The notes beneath the pieces were generated by a model. It was not told where the DNA came from. It was given only the letters and a program-made list of their open reading frames with translations, and ran no database searches. Source: Fusibacter paucivorans (lineage in GTDB: Bacteria; Bacillota; Clostridia; Peptostreptococcales; Acidaminobacteraceae). Taken from it: a DNA stretch of 64,000 nucleotides. The position numbers were made by a program, and so were the translations under genes. Where the stretch lies: positions 1 through 64,000 of the forward strand of contig NZ_JAHBCL010000027.1 in assembly GCF_018390735.1 (NCBI RefSeq), given 5' to 3'. This document shows, in pieces, positions 26,018 through 34,232 of this stretch (position 1 is the stretch's first letter; the number at the start of each line of letters is the position of its first letter).

Positions 26018-27091
26018 TTAGAAAGGATTGTTCAGCAGTGTCTGTAATCCTTTTTTGTCAATTGACCTTAAAATTGCTTCCTCTCTTGAAATCATACGAT
26101 TTCGATAAAGTCTCAGCAGGTCTGCGTTCATGGTTTGCATCCCATCCATGGTGTTGGTTTGCAATACGCTGTTGATCTGATAGGGTTTCCCCTCTCTGAT
26201 GAGATTGCTCACCGCTGAATTGGTTTTTAGCACCTCACAGGCTACGCATACCCCAGAGTCATCCAATTTAGGAATGAGCTGCTGTGTGATAACGCCCTGC
26301 ATAACGGTTGCCAATTGATTTTGAATCTGATTTTGCTGTTCCGGCGGGAAAATGTCCAGTATCCGGTCAACGGTTTTCGCTGCACCGAGCGTATGCATCG
26401 TCGAAAAGACGAGATGCCCAGTTTCAGCTGCTGTAATGGCAATGCGCGTCGTCTCTAAATCCCTCATCTCGCCAACGAGTATAACATCTGGGTCTTCCCT
26501 GAGCGCCGCCCTGAGTGCTGTGGCAAAGCTGTGGGAGTCCAGTCCGATTTCACGCTGATTGACGATGGACTTTTTATGACGATGGAGGTATTCGATTGGA
26601 TCTTCAACTGTTATGATATGTTTACTCTGGTTTGCATTGATAATGTCCAACAGACTCGCCAGTGTCGTGGATTTGCCACTGCCGGTTACGCCTGTCACCA
26701 ATATCAATCCACCCGGTAAATCAGCAAACTCTCTCACCGTGTTTGGAAGTCCCAAACTTTCAAAACTCGGTATGTCAAACGGCTGAATACGAATAGCCAT
26801 CGCATAGGTGCCACGCTGTTTAAACGCGTTAACACGATACCTTCCAAGCCCCTGCCTGGAAAATGAACAGTCTGCTTCACCCTTTGTTTCAAGTTCTGCA
26901 AATTTTCGTTCATCTAGTGCTTGTTTGATAAGTTCCTTCGTATCTTCCTGCATTAACCGCCCAAAGTTTTCAAGGAAGATTAAGTGCTTATGCTTTCGTA
27001 CGCACGGAAATGTGCCTACTGTGATATGAATATCGGATACTTTTAGTTGATCTGCTTTTTCCAGCAAGTCATCTAATGTGAAATTCAACAT
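26018..27091 (-). CDS. pilT: PilT, pilus retraction ATPase
   Basis: Hexameric cytoplasmic ATPase that depolymerises the pilus and drives twitching. The PilT/VirB11 features are clear: Walker A GVTGSGKST (about 133-141), the Asp box and RAALREDPDVILVGEMRD Walker B region, the His box HLVFSTMHT and the AIRIQPF segment. At 357 residues the length is typical. A retraction ATPase beside pilB suggests a dynamic pilus rather than a static fibre. Confidence 0.95.
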   Translation of the reverse strand: MLNFTLDDLLEKADQLKVSDIHITVGTFPCVRKHKHLIFLENFGRLMQEDTKELIKQALDERKFAELETKGEADCSFSRQGLGRYRVNAFKQRGTYAMAIRIQPFDIPSFESLGLPNTVREFADLPGGLILVTGVTGSGKSTTLASLLDIINANQSKHIITVEDPIEYLHRHKKSIVNQREIGLDSHSFATALRAALREDPDVILVGEMRDLETTRIAITAAETGHLVFSTMHTLGAAKTVDRILDIFPPEQQNQIQNQLATVMQGVITQQLIPKLDDSGVCVACEVLKTNSAVSNLIREGKPYQINSVLQTNTMDGMQTMNADLLRLYRNRMISREEAILRSIDKKGLQTLLNNPF

Positions 27092-27108
27092 TTCGGCGCC
27101 TCCAATTG

Positions 27109-28776
27109 CTATACAAATACTGTTTTTGTCATTTCATCGAAGGAGCTATCTCCTCTTAAAACAACGTCTTTTGCATTGGCAAACAATGTTGCCATCCCTG
27201 ATTCAACTGCAATGTTCTTTATTTCCTCCGAAGACTGGCCTGTAATAATTGCTTTTTTTAGTGTCTCTGTTATTTCGAGCACTTCATGAATAGCAATACG
27301 CCCTTGATAACCGGTATCATTGCACCTCGTACAGCCTCTCGCACTGAATAGCTTTGTACCCGGTTCAACCCCCAAGACTTCCATTTCAAATGGTTTGGCA
27401 TCATATGGCCGCTTGCAATGCGGACAGAGTGTTCGCATCAGTCGCTGTGCAATGACGCCGACAAGTCCTTCTGCTACCAAAAAAGCGGGGATGCCCATGT
27501 CAACAAGACGTGTTATGGATGTTGCCGCATCATTTGTATGAATCGTCGATAACACCATATGGCCAGTAATTGCGGATCTTACAGCAATTTCTGCAGTTTC
27601 TTCATCTCTAATTTCACCAATCATAATTACGTCAGGATCTTGTCTTAAGATGCTGCGCAGCCCTCTTGCAAAAGTGAGCCCCGCCTTTGTGTTTACCTGA
27701 ACCTGATTAATGCCATCAAACATGTACTCTACTGGATCTTCAACGGTTACGACATTTTGCGAAACGTCGTTTTGTTCCTTGAGCAAGGTGTATAACGTCG
27801 TCGTTTTACCGCTGCCCGTCGGTCCTGAAATAAGTACGATGCCATATGGCGATCGCTGAAACTTATCAATCAAACCGTCTTCATGCTTTGTAAATCCAAG
27901 CTTGGAACGGTCTAAAAGCTGATTGCCTCGATTGAGAATTCTCAATACGAGTTTTTCACCAAATACTGTTGGAAGTGTTGACACGCGAATGTCATAAGCC
28001 CTTCCGTCAATTTCTGTCTCAATTCTGCCATCCTGCGGCACCCTCTGTTCAGCGATATTGATTTCCGCCAAAATTTTAAAGCGCGTTAAAACACCACTGT
28101 AAGAGGTTTTCGGTATATTCATTATCTTGGTCAGCACGCCATCGACACGTACGCGTACATATACTTCGCTTTCAAACGGTTCGATGTGTATATCGCTGGC
28201 ACTTAAGTCAATTGCTTGGTTAATAATTGATTTTACAAGGCGTACTGTTGGCGCGTTCGTGATTTCATCGCCCTCATCCAGCTGATCGTCAAAACTTTGA
28301 ATGCTGAATTCTTTTTTTAGCTCTTCGATGGCCTTTTGTGAACTTTCATCCACATAGTATTTATCAATTGCCCAATTGATACTGTCTTCATCTGATATAA
28401 ACGGCTTGATGCTCTTTTTTGTAATAAAGTGAACATCATCAATGGCATGTAAGTCGAACGGATTTGAAATGGCCATACAGACAACACCATCTTCCATGCC
28501 GAACGGCATAACATTGTATTTTTTTGCGACATTTTGCGGTATCAGTTTTGCGACGCTGCGGTCAACATTCGTATCCATGAGGTCAATCAACGGCAGTTTA
28601 AACTGGATAGACAGCGTTTTAGCAATCTGCTCTTTCGTAACATAATTAAGCTTTACCAACGCTTCGCCAAGTTTTAAAAAATGTTCTTTCTGATATTGTA
28701 TGGCATCCTGAAGCTGATCACTTGTGATATCACCTGAATCGATGAGAATGTCGCCCAATCTTTTTCTATCTGTCAA
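27109..28776 (-). CDS. pilB: PilB, pilus extension ATPase
   Basis: Hexameric ATPase that powers pilus assembly (GspE/PilB family). An N-terminal MshEN-type domain (DILIDSGDITSDQLQDAI onward) may bind c-di-GMP in some relatives; I did not verify its ligand residues. Later come Walker A GPTGSGKTTT (about 323-332), RSILRQDPDVIMIGEIRD, HLVLS-type STIHTNDA and a zinc-binding tetracysteine (CPHCKRPY and CTRCNDTGY, about 455-500). The start is TTG with GGAG 6 bases upstream. It is the first gene after the c-di-GMP riboswitch and its terminator. Confidence 0.95.
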   Translation of the reverse strand: MTDRKRLGDILIDSGDITSDQLQDAIQYQKEHFLKLGEALVKLNYVTKEQIAKTLSIQFKLPLIDLMDTNVDRSVAKLIPQNVAKKYNVMPFGMEDGVVCMAISNPFDLHAIDDVHFITKKSIKPFISDEDSINWAIDKYYVDESSQKAIEELKKEFSIQSFDDQLDEGDEITNAPTVRLVKSIINQAIDLSASDIHIEPFESEVYVRVRVDGVLTKIMNIPKTSYSGVLTRFKILAEINIAEQRVPQDGRIETEIDGRAYDIRVSTLPTVFGEKLVLRILNRGNQLLDRSKLGFTKHEDGLIDKFQRSPYGIVLISGPTGSGKTTTLYTLLKEQNDVSQNVVTVEDPVEYMFDGINQVQVNTKAGLTFARGLRSILRQDPDVIMIGEIRDEETAEIAVRSAITGHMVLSTIHTNDAATSITRLVDMGIPAFLVAEGLVGVIAQRLMRTLCPHCKRPYDAKPFEMEVLGVEPGTKLFSARGCTRCNDTGYQGRIAIHEVLEITETLKKAIITGQSSEEIKNIAVESGMATLFANAKDVVLRGDSSFDEMTKTVFV

Positions 28777-28841
28777 AATATACTCCTATATCATGTCCTA
28801 ATGACAATTATACCGTAAGTCTTTCTTAATAATCTCATTTT

Positions 28842-28875
28842 AAAAATAAAAAATGCTGCAGTCGAAACTGCAGCA
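28842..28875 (-). terminator. Riboswitch expression-platform terminator
   Basis: An 8-bp perfect stem (28854-28861 with 28868-28875) with a 6-base loop is followed on the minus strand by TTTTTTATTTTT. It lies between the c-di-GMP aptamer and the pilB start, so transcription of the pilus operon must pass it. It is the natural switching element, probably controlled by ligand binding just upstream. Confidence 0.92.
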
Positions 28876-28879
28876 GAAC

Positions 28880-29004
28880 CATCGTAGTCAATAATACCTA
28901 TTTCATCAAACGCCTACAACATTTGTGAAACAGCATTACCACCTTAGACTTCTAGCTTTGCGTCCTACCCTTTCGAATAGTTTGCCCAACACTTTGCTAT
29001 TCAT
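28880..29004 (-). promoter_or_regulatory. Cyclic di-GMP-I (GEMM) riboswitch aptamer
   Basis: The minus strand contains the hallmark GGGCAAAC, a stem capped by a CGAAAG tetraloop, then GGACGCAAAGC and GTCTAAGG, the core of class I c-di-GMP aptamers (compare the Vibrio Vc2 type). A second long helix follows, in which CTGTTTCA pairs with TGAAATAG. The aptamer begins about 10 bases after the predicted transcription start and ends directly before a terminator. It should control the whole pilB-pilT-pilC-pilin operon. Whether ligand switches it on or off cannot be told by eye. Confidence 0.88.
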
Positions 29005-29017
29005 GTAACTTTCCTAT

Positions 29018-29046
29018 ATTATACCCCACTTTTAAGGGGTTGTAAA
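29018..29046 (-). promoter_or_regulatory. Promoter of the pilus operon
   Basis: Minus strand: -35 TTTACA (29041-29046) and -10 TATAAT (29018-29023) with a 17-base spacer. The spacer itself carries a CCCC/GGGG inverted repeat. Transcription would start near 29011, just before the riboswitch. Confidence 0.85.
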
Positions 29047-29084
29047 CTACTTACTAGGTATATTTTACCTAAACTTTACGCACG

Positions 29085-29106
29085 ATATAGGACTGTGGTC
29101 CTATAT
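29085..29106. repeat. Palindrome between pilD and the pilus promoter
   Basis: A perfect 9-bp inverted repeat (29085-29093 with 29098-29106; ATATAGGAC arms, 4-base centre) lies about 40 bases upstream of the pilus -35 box and just after the pilD stop codon. It has no good U tract in the pilD direction. A second, 6-bp inverted repeat (TAGGTA, 29055-29060, with TACCTA, 29066-29071) lies closer to the promoter. These could be a weak terminator or operator sites. Confidence 0.5.
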
Positions 29107-29121
29107 TTATTTATATTGCTT

Positions 29122-30000
29122 TTACAAAGAGCCAAACAGCCATACATAAATGAGACTTTTCCCGAAAAGCAAACTGATCACTGTCCCCATGGCAATAAAT
29201 GGTCCAAAGGGAATCTGCATCCTGCGCTGCTTTTTAAAAAAGACCAGCAAGATCACACCAAAGACACCGCCAATGATAAAGGCAAGCCATAATGCCAGAA
29301 GTGTCAGCTGCCAGCCCAAAAAGAGACCAATTGGCGCGAAAATCTTGACATCACCAAATCCTAAGCCCCCGCTCTCGCCGTATATCAAGTCCGTTACAAG
29401 CGCAATGGCCAGTAAGATCAATGATCCAGACAGCATCCCGATAAACCCATTATACGGTTTTGCGCTATAGTAAATACTATTGCCGTAAAACACATGGTAA
29501 GCGGAGGTAACGAGACCTGTTATCAGTCCAAACAACACGATACCATCCGGAATAATCATGGTATGCAAATCAATCAATGCCATAACCAGCATCAGCGAAA
29601 TCAACACAAATGCAAATAGCGTCTCAAAATGAAAGCCAAATTGATGATAGGCGATCACGTAAAGGATGCCATTGGCAAGTTCTACCAAAGGATACTGGAT
29701 TGCAATGCGCTCACCACAGGTACGACAGCGCCCTCTTAACACGAGATAACTGAAAACCGGAATGAGCTCATAGGGCTTAAGCTGTGTTTTACAGCTTCCA
29801 CAGGCTGACGGCGGAAAGACAATGCTCTCGCCATTTGGTATTCGATAGATGCAAACATTTAAAAAAGAGCCAATGACCAGCCCTAGGATTAATACGAGTA
29901 AATACGTTGGAAACGCCTCCCATCTTAAGCCGACAAACGATCTGTAATGATTACAATGTAAGCGTTTTATACCATTATAATGAATAACGCTCATTATCAC
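29122..30000 (-). CDS. pilD: Prepilin peptidase / N-methyltransferase (PilD)
   Basis: Membrane aspartyl protease that removes prepilin leaders and methylates the new N-terminus. The N-terminal domain has GLVIGSFLNVCIYRIP and two CxxC pairs (CGSC and CRTC). Catalytic aspartates lie in LIDLHTMIIPD and GFGDVKIF. The open frame reaches GTG at 30000, but a good promoter (-10 at 29974-29979) lies inside that extension, so the first 30 codons are unlikely to be translated. The family normally starts just before YLLVLILGL. There, GGGAGG (29916-29921) stands 8 bases before an ACG codon (29905-29907) with no ATG, GTG or TTG nearby. The true start may be that ACG, giving about 261 residues. Confidence 0.9.
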   Translation of the reverse strand: MIMSVIHYNGIKRLHCNHYRSFVGLRWEAFPTYLLVLILGLVIGSFLNVCIYRIPNGESIVFPPSACGSCKTQLKPYELIPVFSYLVLRGRCRTCGERIAIQYPLVELANGILYVIAYHQFGFHFETLFAFVLISLMLVMALIDLHTMIIPDGIVLFGLITGLVTSAYHVFYGNSIYYSAKPYNGFIGMLSGSLILLAIALVTDLIYGESGGLGFGDVKIFAPIGLFLGWQLTLLALWLAFIIGGVFGVILLVFFKKQRRMQIPFGPFIAMGTVISLLFGKSLIYVWLFGSL

Positions 30001-30002
30001 AA
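29974..30002 (-). promoter_or_regulatory. Promoter of pilD
   Basis: Minus strand: -35 TTGTGA (29997-30002) and -10 TATAAT (29974-29979), 17-base spacer. Transcription would begin near 29967, inside the longest open frame of pilD, which argues for a downstream translation start. Confidence 0.65.
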
Positions 30003-30147
30003 GTCTTAATTATTGAAATGTCACAAAAAAGTAGTATTTTGTCACCTTTTGCACCTTATGTTATTACACAGTAATATTATCGGTACTTTTCTCAAAGACT
30101 TAACCATAAATTTTTGAAAAAATACTGCCTATAAATACTGTATTATC

Positions 30148-31371
30148 TTATTGTTCCCCCAGCAGTTTGTCAAGCTTCGCGTCTAAATCGTAAAGTTTGA
30201 GCAAATGCGGGATCTGATCATAATGCGATTTGATATCCCAGTTCTCATGTATATGATCGGATAATGCCGTGATAAATGCATTTGCCGCTTCATAACCCTC
30301 TGCTTCAAATTCAGGGAATTTCATCGTCGTCTGTATCGAAACATCAAAACCAAATGTAACCACCGGCACCGTCACCGTCAGCGGGTTATCTTTACTCAGT
30401 CCACTTTTAAGATAACGCGGCTTCAACATCATCGTCGAAACGGCAAAGCGGTTCCCAAACTTGACGAGTGTCCATTCGCCGTTGCCCTTCACCTTGATCG
30501 ATGTACCAAAGGGAACAGACCAGAGATTGCCGCGCTTGCGAATAATCTTGCGGGCACTTTCCTCCAGAAATTGATTCATCCACATGCGGTCATGCGGCAA
30601 CGGCATCGCCTTGTATTTGTCATAACGACTGTCTTGAGACTGAATAATCGCGTAGGCGACGATTTCTCCTAAAAAACAGTGAAAGCAATGTTGGTCTTTC
30701 ATAAGCACCGCTTTTGAAGCATCGTCTAAAAGCTGTAAATATTCAAGAACGCGCTGCGAGGCTTCCGGCTGAATATTGAATGCATAGGGCGTCATTTGCA
30801 GTGGTATTGCATCGAGTGTTTCCGTTAGGGTTATGGCAATTTCATGCTTGGTTTCCACGACAGGTGCATCGCGATACTGAAAAAGCCATTCCAGCTGACG
30901 GTCACTGACAAGTGCCTTGCCGTGATTATTGCGGATATAATACTCTCTAGCTCTGATCGCAGTTCCCTCATGCTTTGCAATAACCGCATGCGGTATGCTC
31001 TTGCGCTTTGGCACACCAATAATGGCAATATCATTGCCTTCAATGCGCATATGTTGAATGGTGACCAGCAATTGAGGACTAACAATATCTTTACAGAGAT
31101 TTTCAATATGTTCTTTAAATTTATCAAACCCAGACTTGCTGTTCCCAGAGAATTTTTCAAAAATGCCAGCGCCTTCAAATTCACCCGAATCCTTGACGCC
31201 AACGATTAAATTGCCGCCTTCCCGATTTGCAAAGGAGACGAGAATCGTCGCCATTTCCTTATGGTTGAAACCGCCTTCGCTGCCGACAAATTTTTCTACC
31301 ATCTTCAGTTCATTTCTCAGGTTTTCACGCTCATAGGCACGAATAATATTCAGAACATCTTTTGACTTCAT
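30148..31371 (-). CDS. AlbA_2 (Schlafen-like) domain protein
   Basis: The N-terminal 150 residues match the AlbA_2 putative DNA-binding/ATP-binding domain found in divergent AAA-4 regulators: LVSFANREGGNLIVGVKDSGE (about 45-65), PQLLVTI, VPKRKSIPHAV and the AYYIR-like REYYIRNNHGKA. The remaining 250 residues are not recognised; they contain no clear winged helix or second ATPase motif. The gene overlaps the hemerythrin gene by 4 bases, so it is the last of a three-gene unit FUSC, hemerythrin, AlbA_2. Its function is unknown; a regulatory or nucleic-acid role is inference. Confidence 0.75.
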   Translation of the reverse strand: MKSKDVLNIIRAYERENLRNELKMVEKFVGSEGGFNHKEMATILVSFANREGGNLIVGVKDSGEFEGAGIFEKFSGNSKSGFDKFKEHIENLCKDIVSPQLLVTIQHMRIEGNDIAIIGVPKRKSIPHAVIAKHEGTAIRAREYYIRNNHGKALVSDRQLEWLFQYRDAPVVETKHEIAITLTETLDAIPLQMTPYAFNIQPEASQRVLEYLQLLDDASKAVLMKDQHCFHCFLGEIVAYAIIQSQDSRYDKYKAMPLPHDRMWMNQFLEESARKIIRKRGNLWSVPFGTSIKVKGNGEWTLVKFGNRFAVSTMMLKPRYLKSGLSKDNPLTVTVPVVTFGFDVSIQTTMKFPEFEAEGYEAANAFITALSDHIHENWDIKSHYDQIPHLLKLYDLDAKLDKLLGEQ

Positions 31372-31844
31372 AATAGTTCATCCAGCTCATCGGGGAAGAC
31401 AAACGGCTCCGATTTTGGATCTGCGACAAACGTACCATCTTTCATCCTTTGAACCATCAGTGGTTTGTACTTAAAATCGGTTCTCAAAATGTGATTTTTT
31501 ATCCAATTTTCAAGAAAGGCGGCAATTTCATGAAGTGTTTCAATTGATTTGAGTTCATCTGCTTCCGGATGCATTTGTTCCAGCTTATTGACGAAAGCTT
31601 GATGCTCACGCTTATGCTGAGTCGCCTCACTATAGCCATTTGCTTCCATAATACGTTCTTCCGTTTCGAAATGGTATATGGTATACAAATTCAGTTTAAC
31701 GAGCATCCGAACAATTTCATCGTGCAGTTCTTGTTCATCACAGCGCTTCTCAAGAATACTCGCCGTTGAAATCAGTTCAAATAGTCGTTTGTGCTGATCG
31801 TCAATTTCTGAAATACCAACACTAAAATCTTCTGTCCATTCCAT
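31368..31844 (-). CDS. Bacteriohemerythrin
   Basis: Di-iron oxygen-binding four-helix protein. The metal ligands are in the classical spacing: DDQHKRLFEL (His18), YHFETEERIM (His and Glu near 57 and 61), HKREHQAF (two His near 77-81) and the terminal helix NHILRTDF (His and Asp). A C-terminal tail of about 30 residues (KDGTFVADPKSEPFVFPDELDELL) is additional. In an anaerobe such proteins are thought to bind or deliver oxygen or sense it. It is 2 bases after the FUSC gene and overlaps the AlbA_2 gene. Confidence 0.92.
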   Translation of the reverse strand: MEWTEDFSVGISEIDDQHKRLFELISTASILEKRCDEQELHDEIVRMLVKLNLYTIYHFETEERIMEANGYSEATQHKREHQAFVNKLEQMHPEADELKSIETLHEIAAFLENWIKNHILRTDFKYKPLMVQRMKDGTFVADPKSEPFVFPDELDELL

Positions 31845-31846
31845 AC

Positions 31847-32881
31847 CTATTCACTCCTCTCTTTTTGCTTTATCTCTCTAATTTGTGTATCGATCAACTT
31901 AATCAACTCACGGATTGTCGTCTCCGCTGTCACATTGCCTTTGATCATGATTGTATCGTGCGCCATCATCTTATCATACTGTTCACATGGAACATGCGCT
32001 TCCATGCACACCGCAAGCGCGGCCAGCCAATGAGAGCATTCTATAAAAAACCGGTCATCATCTGTATGATTCAGTATAAGATTCTGCATATAGTGAACCA
32101 TCTTTAACAGATCGTCAATAAGTGATTGGTAGTGTCCTTTTAAACTTTCATGCCCTCTCAGCTTTAGATCCTGTAACATATGATCCAAAACAGAAAGATC
32201 TTCTGAAATACTTGTAAATGCTTTAAATGTGCTGATGATTTCATTTGCCGCAGCATCGCGACACACCATTGCGATCTGTTCGAGATTGAACACGAGCCGT
32301 TTCGTCACCATTCGCCGATAAAAAAGATGCGAAAAAACAGTATTGACAATAACCGCTACCAATATACCTGAAAAGAGCGCCGATAATCTCAGTGCCAGCG
32401 TTAGCGGCATGCTCGGCATACCCAGTGCATCATACTGAATGTACTGCGTCATGTAGATCGCTGTAAAAATTGCCACTGCCGGTACGGTCCGCCACTGAAT
32501 GCGAAGTGCCATATAAAGCGTTAGACTTACGGCGAGCGGCACTGTCAGCATATTAACACCACCTGCCCATACGACGGCAAAACCGATCACACCGCCGAGT
32601 AAAGTACTTTTCAGCTGGTCGATTCCCGATCGGACACCCGCCATACTCACCGGCTCCAGTGTCAGCATCATCCCAAAGAGCACCGAAATCATATCGCGAC
32701 CAATAAACGACTGTCGGCTAAAGATCACATATGCCAACAGAACGCCGATAAAAGCTTTCAAGATGTAGAGCGGCGAATCAAACAACATCGCTTCTCTGCT
32801 CAGTTTAAACGGATTATGTTTCAACCATCCCATATCTTCAAACTCCATTTTTATTTTATATGATGACGCTATAGAAATCAT
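31847..32881 (-). CDS. FUSC-family (aromatic acid exporter-like) membrane protein
   Basis: About six hydrophobic helices occupy residues 30-185 (LYILKAFIGVLLAYVIF, GVIGFAVVWAGG, LSALFSGILVAVIVNTVF), followed by a cytoplasmic helical domain to residue 344. This is the layout of the short FUSC/ArAE proteins related to aromatic acid exporters. The first ATG lacks a ribosome binding site; the ATG at 32833 (MGWLKHNPFK) with GGAG 9 bases upstream is a good alternative start. The substrate is unknown. It heads the operon with the hemerythrin and AlbA_2 genes. Confidence 0.8.
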   Translation of the reverse strand: MISIASSYKIKMEFEDMGWLKHNPFKLSREAMLFDSPLYILKAFIGVLLAYVIFSRQSFIGRDMISVLFGMMLTLEPVSMAGVRSGIDQLKSTLLGGVIGFAVVWAGGVNMLTVPLAVSLTLYMALRIQWRTVPAVAIFTAIYMTQYIQYDALGMPSMPLTLALRLSALFSGILVAVIVNTVFSHLFYRRMVTKRLVFNLEQIAMVCRDAAANEIISTFKAFTSISEDLSVLDHMLQDLKLRGHESLKGHYQSLIDDLLKMVHYMQNLILNHTDDDRFFIECSHWLAALAVCMEAHVPCEQYDKMMAHDTIMIKGNVTAETTIRELIKLIDTQIREIKQKERSE

Positions 32882-32955
32882 TGAGGAAAATTTCCCTATT
32901 CATCAATTACTTTTTATCCGTTTGCTTATTTGATAAAAGACGCCCCGATTATGCA

Positions 32956-34182
32956 TCATAGCTTAGGACTGTTTTTCGATCGCTTCGCTAATTTTTTCTG
33001 GATTCCGAGCACCCATCCGACCACACGCATCGCGGGTTTCATCAATACGGATTCCATATCCGCTGTTACTTCTTTTAAACGGTTGGGGATATCAATCTGC
33101 TGCGGACAGTGTGTTAGGCACTTGCCGCATTCTCTGCAAAGCGATGCATAACTGGGCTTTCCATTCATACCGGCCATTTGCAGCCAGTAAAAGCCGCGCA
33201 TGTTCTTTTGATTGAGCAGGTATTTTGAATTGTAAAGGTCAAAACACCGTGGAATGTCGACACCAAACGGACATGGCATGCAGTACTGACATCCCGTACA
33301 GGGAACGCGCTGCTTTGAAAGGTAAATCTGCCGTACGTCACTGACCGTTTTCTTCTCCGCATCGCTTAGGCAGTTCGGTGTCGAATCCAGTGTGATTGAT
33401 AAGTTTTCCTCTAAATGCGCCATTTCAGTCATTCCCGAGAGCACCATGGTGACTTCCGGTTGATCCCAAAGCCATTTGAGCGCCCAAGATGCCGGCGTAC
33501 GCCCCGGTGCAGCCTGTTCATATGCCGCTAAAACCTCTGCCGGCATTTTTTTAATCAAACTGCCGCCGCGAAGCGGTTCCATGACAAACACTGCCATTTG
33601 CTTAGATGCCGCATATTGCAAACCCTCTTTGCCCGCCTGATTAAATTCATCTAATATATTGTATTGGATTTGGCAAAAGTCCCAATCGTAAGCATCGACA
33701 ATACGTTTGAACGTAAGCCGGTCACCGTGAAATGAAAAGCCTACATTTCTAATTTTGCCTTCACGTCTGATGCGATCTAAAAACGCCAATGTATCATATT
33801 TCAGAAATTTTTCCCAGCTCTCGTCATTAAGGGCATGCAGCAAATAGTAATCAATGACGTCCACGCCAAGCTTCCGCCGCTGGTCTTCAAAAATTTTATC
33901 CAAATCCTCTTTCGCATTGACAGACCACGGCGGCATCTTTGTCGCAATGAATACCTTGTCGCGATACCCCATTGCCAAAAACTTTCCAATAAATCCCTCG
34001 CTGGTTCCCGCATGATAGAAATAGGCAGTATCAATATAATTAACGCCTGATTCAACTGCTTTTTTCAAAAGTTCAATTGCCTTGGGCTCGTCGATAAAGC
34101 CCGCTCTCGTTGGAAAGCGCATGCCGCCATAGCCTAGAATTGAAATGCTGTCTCCATTTTTTTGATTAATACGATATTGCAT
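32956..34182 (-). CDS. Aldo/keto reductase with C-terminal 4Fe-4S domain
   Basis: NAD(P)H-type oxidoreductase with a TIM-barrel aldo/keto reductase domain (about residues 1-285; GYGGMRFPT, NYIDTAYFYHAG with the catalytic Tyr, YYLLHAL) fused to a ferredoxin-like tail. The tail has CTGCQYCMPCPFGVDIP and a second CRECGKCLTHCPQQIDIP cluster. Such proteins are common in anaerobic Firmicutes, and their substrates are mostly unknown. The ATG at 34182 has GGAGG upstream and matches the family start; an open frame extends 12 codons further. Confidence 0.92.
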   Translation of the reverse strand: MQYRINQKNGDSISILGYGGMRFPTRAGFIDEPKAIELLKKAVESGVNYIDTAYFYHAGTSEGFIGKFLAMGYRDKVFIATKMPPWSVNAKEDLDKIFEDQRRKLGVDVIDYYLLHALNDESWEKFLKYDTLAFLDRIRREGKIRNVGFSFHGDRLTFKRIVDAYDWDFCQIQYNILDEFNQAGKEGLQYAASKQMAVFVMEPLRGGSLIKKMPAEVLAAYEQAAPGRTPASWALKWLWDQPEVTMVLSGMTEMAHLEENLSITLDSTPNCLSDAEKKTVSDVRQIYLSKQRVPCTGCQYCMPCPFGVDIPRCFDLYNSKYLLNQKNMRGFYWLQMAGMNGKPSYASLCRECGKCLTHCPQQIDIPNRLKEVTADMESVLMKPAMRVVGWVLGIQKKLAKRSKNSPKL

Positions 34183-34232
34183 CGTCTCCTCCACTGAATC
34201 TATTGTATCACCACTCAAATTGCAATGTCATG

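Noticed and set aside
30100-30147. Terminator after the AlbA_2 gene
   Set aside because: Only a 5-bp A/T stem with a T run is seen, together with a direct repeat CAGTATT; too weak to call.
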